This document shows positions 43,801 to 54,900 of a stretch of 64,000 nucleotides of DNA, one piece after another; position 1 is the stretch's first letter, and the number at the start of each line of letters is the position of its first letter. Both the position numbers and the translations under genes were made by a program. Location of the stretch: positions 744,001 to 808,000 of the forward strand of contig JAQSEB010000124.1 of the NCBI GenBank assembly GCA_030063045.1. The letters run 5' to 3'. Origin of the DNA: Pratylenchus scribneri. Its lineage: Eukaryota > Nematoda > Chromadorea > Rhabditida > Pratylenchidae. The notes below the pieces were generated by a model. The model did not search any database. It saw only the letters and a program-made list of their open reading frames with translations, and was not told the DNA's origin.

Positions 43801-46645
43801 TTCTGATTTTCACAAACATTCTGATTTTCAGAAACATTCTGATTTTCACAAACATTCTGATTTTCACAAACATTCTGATTTTCAGAAACATTCTGATTTT
43901 CACAAACATTCTGATTTTCACAAACATTCTGATTTTCAGAAACATTCTGATTTTCACAAACATTCTGTGATTTTCACAAATATTCTGAGAAACATTCTGA
44001 TTTTCACAAACATTCTGTGATTTTCACAAATATTCTGATTTTCAGAAACATTCTGATTTTCACAAACATTCTGATTTTCACAAACATTCTGATTTTCAGA
44101 AACATTCTGATTTTCACAAACATTCTGATTTTCACAAACATTCTGATTTTCAGAAACATTCTGTGATTTTCACAAATATTCTGATTTTCACAAACATTCT
44201 GATTTTCAGAAACATTCTGATTTTCACAAACATTCTGTGATTTTCACAAATATTCTGAGAAACATTCTGATTTTCACAAACATTCTGTGATTTTCACAAA
44301 TATTCTGATTTTCACAAACATTCTGTGATTTTCACAAACATTCTGATTTTCACAAATATTCTGATTTTCACAAACATTCTGATTTTCACAAACATTCTGA
44401 TTTTCACAAACATTCTGATTTCCACAAACATTCTGATTTTCACAAACATTCTGTGATTTTCACAAACATTCTGATTTTCACAAATATTCTGATTTTCACA
44501 AACATTCTGATTTTCACAAATATTCTGATTTTCACAAACATTCTGATTTTCACAAACATTCTGATTTTCACAAACATTCTGATTTTCACAAACATTCTGA
44601 TTTTCAGAAACATTCTGATTTTCACAAACATTCTGTGATTTTCACAAATATTCTGAGAAACATTCTGATTTTCACAAACATTCTGTGATTTTCACAAATA
44701 TTCTGATTTTCACAAACATTCTGTGATTTTCACAAACATTCTGATTTTCACAAATATTCTGATTTTCACAAACATTCTGATTTTCACAAACATTCTGATT
44801 TTCACAAACATTCTGATTTTCACAAACATTCTGATTTTCACAAACATTCTGTGATTTTCACAAACATTCTGATTTTCACAAACATTCTGATTTTCACAAA
44901 CATTCTGATTTTCACAAACATTCTGATTTTCACAAACATTCTGATTTTCACAAACATTCTGATTTTCACAAACATTCTGATTTTCAGAAACATTCTGATT
45001 TTCACAAACATTCTGATTTTCACAAACATTCTGATTTTCACAAACATTCTGATTTTCACAAACATTCTGATTTTCACAAACATTCTGATTTTCACAAATA
45101 TTCTGATTTTCACAAACATTCTGTGATTTTCACAAACATTTTGATTTTCACAAACATTCTGATTTTCACAAACATTCTGATTTTCACAAACATTCTGATT
45201 TTCACAAACATTCTGTGATTTTCACAAACATTCTGATTTTCACAAACATTCTGATTTTCACAAACATTCTGATTTTCACAAACATTCTGATTTTCACAAA
45301 CATTCTGATTTTCACAAACATTCTGATTTTCACAAACATTCTGATTTTCACAAACATTCTGATTTTCACAAATATTCTGATTTTCACAAATATTCTGATT
45401 TTCACAAACATTTTGATTTTCACAAACATTCTGATTTTCACAAACATTCTGATTTTCACAAACATTCTGATTTTCAGAAACATTCTGATTTTCACAAACA
45501 TTCTGATTTTCACAAACATTCTGATTTTCAGAAACATTCTGATTTTCACAAACATTCTGATTTTCACAAACATTCTGATTTTCAGAAACATTCTGATTTT
45601 CACAAACATTCTGTGATTTTCACAAATATTCTGAGAAACATTCTGATTTTCACAAACATTCTGTGATTTTCACAAATATTCTGATTTTCAGAAACATTCT
45701 GATTTTCACAAACATTCTGATTTTCACAAACATTCTGATTTTCAGAAACATTCTGATTTTCACAAACATTCTGATTTTCACAAACATTCTGATTTTCAGA
45801 AACATTCTGTGATTTTCACAAATATTCTGATTTTCACAAACATTCTGATTTTCAGAAACATTCTGATTTTCACAAACATTCTGTGATTTTCACAAATATT
45901 CTGAGAAACATTCTGATTTTCACAAACATTCTGTGATTTTCACAAATATTCTGATTTTCACAAACATTCTGTGATTTTCACAAACATTCTGATTTTCACA
46001 AATATTCTGATTTTCACAAACATTCTGATTTTCACAAACATTCTGATTTTCACAAACATTCTGATTTTCACAAACATTCTGATTTTCACAAACATTCTGT
46101 GATTTTCACAAACATTCTGATTTTCACAAATATTCTGATTTTCACAAACATTCTGATTTTCACAAATATTCTGATTTTCACAAACATTCTGATTTTCACA
46201 AACATTCTGATTTTCACAAACATTCTGATTTTCACAAACATTCTGATTTTCACAAACATTCTGTGATTTTCACAAACATTCTGATTTTCACAAACATTCT
46301 GATTTTCACAAACATTCTGATTTTCACAAACATTCTGTGATTTTCACAAACATTCTGATTTTCACAAACATTCTGATTTTCACAAACATTCTGATTTTCA
46401 CAAACATTCTGATTTTCACAAACATTCTGATTTTCACAAACATTCTGATTTTCACAAACATTCTGATTTTCACAAACATTCTGATTTTCACAAACATTCT
46501 GATTTTCACAAACATTCTGATTTTCACAAACATTCTGATTTTCACAAACATTCTGATTTTCACAAACATTCTGATTTTCACAAACATTCTGATTTTCACA
46601 AACATTCTGATTTTCACAAATATTCTGATTTTTACAAGCATTCAG
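40868..46645. repeat. 18-bp satellite array with higher-order structure, about 5.8 kb
   Basis: Basic unit ATTTTCACAAACATTCTG, roughly 320 copies. Variants: CACAAATATTCTG, CAGAAACATTCTG, CATTTTG, a 20-base form with an extra TG (CTGTGATTTTC) and a 12-base form (CTGAGAAACATTCTG). The pattern of variants repeats: near-identical blocks of about 408 bases between 20-base units start at 41548, 42526, 43556 and 45202; a 364-base block precedes two of them (42162 and 44838), so 42162-44837 and the following stretch are a 2,676-base repeat. Both strands carry several stop-free frames because the unit is six codons; these are not genes. Confidence 0.95.
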
Positions 46646-47697
46646 TAAATCCACATTTTAAATTGTCATTTTAATTCTTAATAATTTCTTTCTAAAATTT
46701 CACAACATTTTTCGATTTTATTAATTCATTTATTTTATGCATATTTAATTTTCATTCAACAATTTATTTATTTTTATTTCTCTTCACTTTACACATTTAA
46801 TTTAATTTAATCATAATAAATCTCTCTTTTATTTAATTTGATAACTCATTTTAAACTTTTTAAACCGGATAAAGTGGATAATCATTCCACATTTTCATCA
46901 ATTCAAATTTAATGGACAGACAGGATTCTAAATTTAATATTTTCAAATAAATTTTGACACATAATTTTTTGATTAATTGGTATTTATTTAAGTAAAAATA
47001 ATACAAAATATAAATTCAAAAATACAAAAGGCAAACAAATTAAACACATATTAAAATGAATTATTTTTTTTTAATTTTGATGAATGGAAATTGAAGAAAA
47101 AAAATCAAAAATCTTAGGCATATTAATCAAAGACATGTGAATTTTGATTCTCAATTTCGTAGTTTTATTACTAAAACATCTTTGAACTTTGACCAACATT
47201 CATCGGAGAATTGCTCGACAAATTGGACAAGTATTATGCCAGTGGGCAATCCATGTTCGAATGCATTGAGAGCAGAAAATATGGCGACATTTTAGCTGAA
47301 AAGAATTAAAAATAAAATATGAGGAAATTTCATTTGAATATTTGCGATTTAATTAAAAGAAGGTATTTTTTAGAGGGAATGCAAATTAAATAAAAAAGGT
47401 AAATAATTAAAAATGGAATTTGGAAAAAAACAAATGGACTATTTTAGTTTAAAAAAGCGATTAATATTAATGAAAGTTATCTAACTTTATTTAATATTTT
47501 TATATTTGTTAGCCTTCTTATTTACGATTTAATTAACTATAAAATAAATTGATCTTTTCTTTAAATTATTTTTATTAAGTAGAGGAGAATTTTCTCTATC
47601 GAATATTTAAATTTTTTTTACTATTTATTAAAATTTTTTAATGGATTGGCTCCAAATGGGAATATTTTTTTAAATATTTCCATTCATGATTTATAAC
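46646..47697. repeat. Segmental duplication, copy 1 (unique part)
   Basis: Identical to 48869-49919 except about two changes (a single-base substitution near 47033, and one inserted T near 49706). It holds the 3' flank similar to 39310-39540 and 58235-58455 and a copy of the last RING exon (47200-47295, minus). It runs straight from satellite into satellite. Confidence 0.9.
47200..47295 (-). pseudogene. Duplicated last exon of the RING pseudogene
   Basis: Minus strand, after TTTTCAG: LKCRHIFCSQCIRTWIAHWHNTCPICRAILR and a stop. It holds the last six zinc ligands of a RING but has no upstream RING exon within reach, because the plus-strand side is satellite. Identical to 49422-49517. Confidence 0.85.
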
Positions 47698-48868
47698 AAA
47701 CATTCTGTGATTTTCACAAACATTCTGATTTTCACAAACATTCTGATTTTCACAAACATTCTGATTTTCACAAACATTCTGATTTTCACAAACATTCTGA
47801 TTTTCACAAACATTCTGATTTTCACAAACATTCTGATTTTCACAAACATTCTGATTTTCACAAATATTCTGATTTTCACAAATATTCTGATTTTCACAAA
47901 CATTTTGATTTTCACAAACATTCTGATTTTCACAAACATTCTGATTTTCACAAACATTCTGATTTTCAGAAACATTCTGATTTTCACAAACATTCTGATT
48001 TTCACAAACATTCTGATTTTCAGAAACATTCTGATTTTCACAAACATTCTGATTTTCACAAACATTCTGATTTTCAGAAACATTCTGATTTTCACAAACA
48101 TTCTGTGATTTTCACAAATATTCTGAGAAACATTCTGATTTTCACAAACATTCTGTGATTTTCACAAATATTCTGATTTTCACAAACATTCTGTGATTTT
48201 CACAAACATTCTGATTTTCACAAATATTCTGATTTTCACAAACATTCTGATTTTCACAAACATTCTGATTTTCACAAACATTCTGATTTTCACAAACATT
48301 CTGATTTTCACAAACATTCTGTGATTTTCACAAACATTCTGATTTTCACAAATATTCTGATTTTCACAAACATTCTGATTTTCACAAATATTCTGATTTT
48401 CACAAACATTCTGATTTTCACAAACATTCTGATTTTCACAAACATTCTGATTTTCACAAACATTCTGATTTTCACAAACATTCTGTGATTTTCACAAACA
48501 TTCTGATTTTCACAAACATTCTGATTTTCACAAACATTCTGATTTTCACAAACATTCTGTGATTTTCACAAACATTCTGATTTTCACAAACATTCTGATT
48601 TTCACAAACATTCTGATTTTCACAAACATTCTGATTTTCACAAACATTCTGATTTTCACAAACATTCTGATTTTCACAAACATTCTGATTTTCACAAACA
48701 TTCTGATTTTCACAAACATTCTGATTTTCACAAACATTCTGATTTTCACAAACATTCTGATTTTCACAAACATTCTGATTTTCACAAACATTCTGATTTT
48801 CACAAACATTCTGATTTTCACAAACATTCTGATTTTCACAAATATTCTGATTTTTACAAGCATTCAGT
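47696..48868. repeat. 18-bp satellite array, second block, about 1.17 kb
   Basis: Same unit as 40868-46645. The 408-base block from 47691 equals those at 41548, 42526, 43556 and 45202. From about 48170 to 48868 it equals 45950-46646 with a constant offset of 2,222 bases, while its left part aligns with offset about 2,490, so about 268 bases of satellite were lost in this copy or gained in the other. Confidence 0.95.
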
Positions 48869-49919
48869 AAATCCACATTTTAAATTGTCATTTTAATTCT
48901 TAATAATTTCTTTCTAAAATTTCACAACATTTTTCGATTTTATTAATTCATTTATTTTATGCATATTTAATTTTCATTCAACAATTTATTTATTTTTATT
49001 TCTCTTCACTTTACACATTTAATTTAATTTAATCATAATAAATCTCTCTTTTATTTAATTTGATAACTCATTTTAAACTTTTTAAACCGGATAAAGTGGA
49101 TAATCATTCCACATTTTCATCAATTCAAATTTAATGGACAGACAGGATTCTAAATTTAATATTTTCAAATAAATTTTGACACATAATTTTTTGATTAATT
49201 GGTATTTATTTAAGTAAAAATAATACAAAATATAAATTCAAAAATACAAAAGGCTAACAAATTAAACACATATTAAAATGAATTATTTTTTTTTAATTTT
49301 GATGAATGGAAATTGAAGAAAAAAAATCAAAAATCTTAGGCATATTAATCAAAGACATGTGAATTTTGATTCTCAATTTCGTAGTTTTATTACTAAAACA
49401 TCTTTGAACTTTGACCAACATTCATCGGAGAATTGCTCGACAAATTGGACAAGTATTATGCCAGTGGGCAATCCATGTTCGAATGCATTGAGAGCAGAAA
49501 ATATGGCGACATTTTAGCTGAAAAGAATTAAAAATAAAATATGAGGAAATTTCATTTGAATATTTGCGATTTAATTAAAAGAAGGTATTTTTTAGAGGGA
49601 ATGCAAATTAAATAAAAAAGGTAAATAATTAAAAATGGAATTTGGAAAAAAACAAATGGACTATTTTAGTTTAAAAAAGCGATTAATATTAATGAAAGTT
49701 ATCTAATCTTTATTTAATATTTTTATATTTGTTAGCCTTCTTATTTACGATTTAATTAACTATAAAATAAATTGATCTTTTCTTTAAATTATTTTTATTA
49801 AGTAGAGGAGAATTTTCTCTATCGAATATTTAAATTTTTTTTACTATTTATTAAAATTTTTTAATGGATTGGCTCCAAATGGGAATATTTTTTTAAATAT
49901 TTCCATTCATGATTTATAG
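48869..49919. repeat. Segmental duplication, copy 2 (unique part)
   Basis: Near-identical partner of 46646-47697. On the right it continues into unique sequence at 49920, so this copy is in the original context, and the left copy is the added one. Confidence 0.9.
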
Positions 49920-50523
49920 CATAAAAAAGAGGATTTTTCGGCGTCGAATATGCTATATTTTATTTATTTTTTTTCTTTTTTCCAATTACAAATTAATTAA
50001 TAATTTTATAATTATTTATTTCCCTTTACAATTAACCAATTTCTAGTTTTTTTGCCGAAAGCTAGAAATTCAAAGAGAATCCGCGAATTTCCAGCTTTTG
50101 GCATAATATCTCCTCATTCTAATTTCCCATATTAATTAACGAAAACCTTAATTGGAGATGTGAATTGGTTGAAGCAAATTGTGCATGGTTCATTCTCTTT
50201 GTTTGCACTCTGCCTCCGTTGGTGTTGTACCAAGATGATTGATGCATATGTTTCTAATTGTAAACAGACAATTGCATAGCAAATACAAAAAAGGAAAGGT
50301 CAGCAAAATCTAAAAAAATTATATTCATTGTCGGAGAATTGAATCAAACCATGAAGGAAAAGATTAGAATCAAAATAAAAATGATGGCCAGTATAAGACA
50401 GCCGATCAAAAAGCCCATTGCGATTACGAATGGGACTACGCACACAATGAGTAAATAGAGGAATATGGCATCCTCTCCATCCCTTGTTCTGTTCGGTGCA
50501 CCATTGACGATGGCTCTTTCCAT
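49422..50523 (-). pseudogene. RING-finger pseudogene, paralog of 1736-2382
   Basis: Minus strand: exon 1 about 50523-50352 (MERAIVNGAPNRTRDGED, then a hydrophobic stretch VCVVPFVIAMGFLIGCLILA), exon 2 up to 50147, intron of 629 bases, and exon 3 at 49422-49517 (KCRHIFCSQCIRTW, CPICRA). Exon 2 carries ECK followed by an extra four bases compared with the intact gene at 1736, which breaks the frame just before CTICFNQF and creates a stop. Start, TM region, splice sites and zinc ligands are otherwise preserved, so decay is recent, or the four bases are a sequencing error. The intron is unusually long here (47 bases in the intact gene). Confidence 0.8.
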
Positions 50524-50599
50524 TGATGTTGTTTTTGAGGTCGTTGACAATAAACGTTCAGCTGTGCCAATGCTATGTTTAATTGGGGGAGGGTCAATA

Positions 50600-50690
50600 A
50601 TTTTCAGAAACCCTATAGTGAGGGTTAATAATAATAGAGGGGGTTTCTAATAAAGAGGGGGTTAGTAAAATACGGTAGCAGTAAATCACA
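50600..50690. repeat. TACGGTA-family element, copy 2
   Basis: GGGTCAATAATTTTCAG, GAGGGTTAATAATAATAG, GGGGGTTTCTAATAAAGAGG and a final AATACGGTAG. Related to 35835-35995 and 52395-52512. Confidence 0.45.
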
Positions 50691-50699
50691 TTTTCCGAA

Positions 50700-51934
50700 T
50701 GGCATTTTGATTGTCAAAAAGAACATACTTATGCAAAATTTATACAAAATTTAATTTTTTGATGGTTGATTTTGATTGACTTGATGCCCCGTCTATTGTG
50801 GATAAAAGTTGCTTCCATAAAAAAGAATGGGAAAATTGCCGCAGGGGAAATGCGAATTCAATAATGATTGAGAAGAAATGGCAAATATTAATATTACTTT
50901 TTTTGAATTTTGATTGATGGAATTGATGAATGGGAAATTAACTTGAGGCAAATTTCCATTCCAAGGAAAGGATGGTTGAACTATTTATGATTCTGTTCTG
51001 TGCATAAATTTTGCATTTATTACATTTGAAATTGAATGGCATTTGCGGAGTATATTCATAATGGATAATGCCAATCAGGTCAATTCTAGATTTATTTCGT
51101 ATAATCATTTCACATTTTCATCAACTCAAATTTAATGGACAGAAACATTCTCTAAATTTCAAATTTCATTTGTAAATAATTAACAATTTTTAGTAATTTA
51201 TTTATTAAAATGCGAGAAAGATTGAAAATTACAAAAATTGTTTTTAAATTGGAATTTTTAATCAAAAAAAAGACGGGAATATTCAACCTCCATTTCGATA
51301 GTTATTAAATACCTTTTGTGGTATACTTATCTAATTTGGGTCCTCTTTTTCCTTAAAAGGAAAAATGTAGAGTGAAGGGTCTCTACTCTCAAGTCCCCTC
51401 CCCACTATTCATGTTGAGATATGGCTAGAGGATACGGTAGGTCTACCGTATCCCTGAATGCTAATTCCTGATGAAAGAGGCAAATGGCAAATATTACTGT
51501 ACTTTTTGAATTTTGATGGAATGGGAAATTAACTTGGGGCAATTTTCCAAAGAAAGAATGGAATGAATGATTTATGATCCTGTTCTGTGCAAAAAGGTTG
51601 AATATTTTATTTATTACCTTTGAAATTGAATGGCATTTGAGGAATATATTCATAATGAATAATGCCAATTTGAGGTCAGTCTGAGATTTTATTTCGCTTA
51701 TATATATTCCCATTTTCCATTCACAATTTTACCATTTTCCAACTCTGCAATATTCGCAAAATCCTCATTTCCTTATCAACCAATTTTGAAAGTAAAGTAG
51801 GGCAATTGGTGGACTAAAATACCAATTGAATTACCAAAACTCTCATTTCAATTATTTAAAATTAATTAAATTTTATAGCTTAATAATTTTGCAACAAATT
51901 TTGCTAATCAACCAAAAACAATTTGTCAATTTCT
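50700..51934. promoter_or_regulatory. Upstream region of the LOTUS/LIM gene, with repeats
   Basis: Two similar stretches (50830-51110 and 51470-51690) repeat GAATTTTGATTGATGGAA, ATTTATGATTCTGTTCTGTGC, AAATTGAATGGCATTTG and ATAATGCCAAT; a third relative is at 40590-40850. A CTTATATATATTCCC string at about 51696-51710 and GTAGGGCAATTGGTGG near 51795 are shared with the minus-strand paralog and may be promoter parts. A palindrome GATACGGTAGGTCTACCGTATC is at about 51431-51452. No gene seen. Confidence 0.4.
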
Positions 51935-54900
51935 ATGGAAAATAAGCAGCCAGCAGCAGAAAGTGAAGGGTCGTCGATTTGCAGTGATGTGGACAAATTG
52001 AATTTGGCCGATTTTGGTCTTGAAGAAGATTTCGAGGCCAAATCGAATGATGGAAATGCCGGAGAAATTGAAAAGATTAAAGTGAATATTTTAAGACATA
52101 ATTTAAAATAAATTGAATTTTCAGGTTGAATTGATGGAAATGAAGAAGGAAATGGAGGCTATGAAATTTTCAAGTGGAAAGGATTCAAATGAGATTGCCA
52201 ACAAATTGGAAGGAAAAATTGATCGTTTAGAGAAATATGTAAATTTTTTATTACTTATTTTGGCGAAATTTATAAATGCTGTGATTAATTATTCCTAATT
52301 CGAAATTAAAATCCAAAATTAAATAAGGAATATTCATTAAATATCCTATACCAAACCATATCAAAAAATTATATGAATCCTCTTCATTTTTTCATAAATA
52401 CCGGATTTCTATTATTACCCCCAATAATAGCCCTTTTTTGGGTTTACCCCTTTTGAGGATTCTCTGCAAAAAATATTAGCCCTGAAGCCATTAATAGAAG
52501 GAATACGGTAGCGACAATATTTTCCCTTCAACTTTACCTAGCGGCTATTTTTATTGAAAAAGGCAAAAACAAATAAAAATTTTATGATTAAAGTTTATTT
52601 TTTGGGAATTCTTTTTCTAAATCAAACTTTAAGCCATTTGATCATTTTAATTTAAATAATATTTTTCAATTCCAGGTAAATGATCAATTCCAAAAGTTGG
52701 CCCAGGAGAATCAGAAACAAAGCGAAAAATATATAAGAGATGATCACCTAAAGATAATAGTAGAAAAACTAAAGGAGGCAGCACAACAATATGGCTTTGG
52801 CCCATTGGAATTGCCAAAAGAAGAAGGATGCCATCAATCGAAGGTAATGAAAAAGATTCAAATTCCACCAAAAGAATTTGGCCAAAAAATTGAATTGGGA
52901 ATTGAACTCATTTAAAGCATATTCAAAATCCAAATATTCACCAAATTTATTGGTTCATCCATTTATTTAATATAATAGTTGCAAATTTAATTAATAAAAA
53001 ATTTGCCTATGAAATTGGAAATCCATTTTTAAATTGTTTCTTTTTTTTGAAAATTAAATAAATTATTTTTTCAGCAAAATGAAACTGTACTCATGGATAT
53101 GGCAAAGCAGAGAGAAATTATTCAGGATGTCCAAAATTTGCAGAGCATTCAGCCATATGAAATGTCCGGAACGTAAGTTAAATTGGAAAATGAAATGATA
53201 AACTTTTGTTAATTCGACTTCACATGAAAATATTTTATTTATTCCAATTTTAGTATGAATCAAGAAGAACGTGACATGCTCTCCCGCTCACAACATCCCT
53301 GGGTATCGAGATGCCTATATCAGAGGACGGCAGCGCATTTCGGACATTCTCTACGAGTTGGGCGGCGAGCATAGACCAATAATTTGGGAGGACATCCAAA
53401 AGAAATATAAGCAAATATATGGCATTGAATTGACAGGACAGGTAAACGGAAGGGTAATACTTCGGTTTAGAGTTTAGAGTTTAGACCCCCCCCCCCCCCA
53501 AAAAAAAATTTTTTAAATTTTATTTTTCGCTAAAACGTGTATTTAGGGGTTATCGATGACTTTTTCATTATCTTTATTCGTTAAACCAGTATAGATTTAC
53601 AAACCGGTTTCGAAAAATAAAACCTTGCTACTTTGGGTCAAATTATACATCAATGATCAACCGACGTGCCTCGACGGGCTGATAGCGAATCTAATATTAA
53701 TTTCGTATAGAACCCAAAACTAAAAAAGTTATGGCCTTAAAATTTTATAATGGGTATAGGTGATCCGCATGATTAAAATGGCCATAACTTTTTTTGGTTT
53801 TGGATTTTTTGAGAAACCGATGAAAGATTCATCCTTTGCTCGTCAAGGCGCGTCAATTGATGTATAATTTGACCTAAAATACCAAAGTTCTATTTTTCGA
53901 AACCAGTTTGTAAACCTATACTGGTTTAACGAATAAAGATCATGAAAAACTAATTCGAATTCCCCATCATCGATAATCCCTAAATACACGTTTTTAGCGA
54001 AAAATAAAATAAAAAATTTTTTTGGAAAAAAGGGGGTCTAAACCGAAGTATTACCAACCGAGGAAATAATTAATTTTTTTTTCTTTTATAAAATATTTAT
54101 ATTTTAAGGAGTTGGCGAGAATGTTTCAATGCGACAATGCATTTTCCATCATCCACGCATTGTTCCAGAAGGAAGTCAAAATATTTGAATTTGACGGGAA
54201 CTCGACTGCTGGAGGCCATTTCTTCCTGAAATTTAAAATGCCTTATCAAGGTTACATTACATATCATTTTTACTTTAAATAAAAGTTAATATTTTTTAGA
54301 ACTTGTTCACTATTATGAAGAACAATTGCGCGCACACAGCGAATTCGATGCCTACTTTAAGTATGGAAACCATGGCACAAATTTATGTACAGTCCAGCGC
54401 AAAGTATAAAATATTTTTTATTCTAATAATTAATTATAATTTAATATTTGAGGATGCTTATCCAAATGGGCCAATGCAGCCTCAAGGGAAACCATTGCAC
54501 GACCACCTTTTGGAGCAAATACAAAAAAGTTCAACTTCAGCAGCAACAGCAGCGGGCACATCGAATGGAGCAATTCAATTTCCGACTAATGCTGATGCAA
54601 TTGGCTATTTTCCAGCACAACAAAAGGAAAACAAATCATTCGAAGAAAAGTTTCCAATGCTTATGATGCCTACCCAATATGGTGAAGTAAATTTCGAGAC
54701 ATTCATTGAGGAATTGACCTTCACTCTGGCCTCAAAATACACTGGATATACGGATTTGAATGAATTGCGCACTGATCTCGGGTTTATCTCTTAATTTTTA
54801 AAGATTTAATTCTAAAAATGCTTTTTAGTAATAATGCGGGCTTTTCTCCCGAATTGGTTGCTCATCAATTCGGCTTCCCAAGTTTCGAAGTAATGATGCG

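Noticed and set aside
40868..46645. CRISPR array
   Set aside because: The units are contiguous with no spacers, and the organism is a eukaryote.
40816..48876. Long open frames of IFTNIL, FVKIRM, FHKHSD or QNVCEN repeats on both strands
   Set aside because: The satellite unit is 18 bases, so stop-free frames persist by arithmetic on both strands at once. Variant units shift the frame at random, with no start context, splice or domain. Not proteins.
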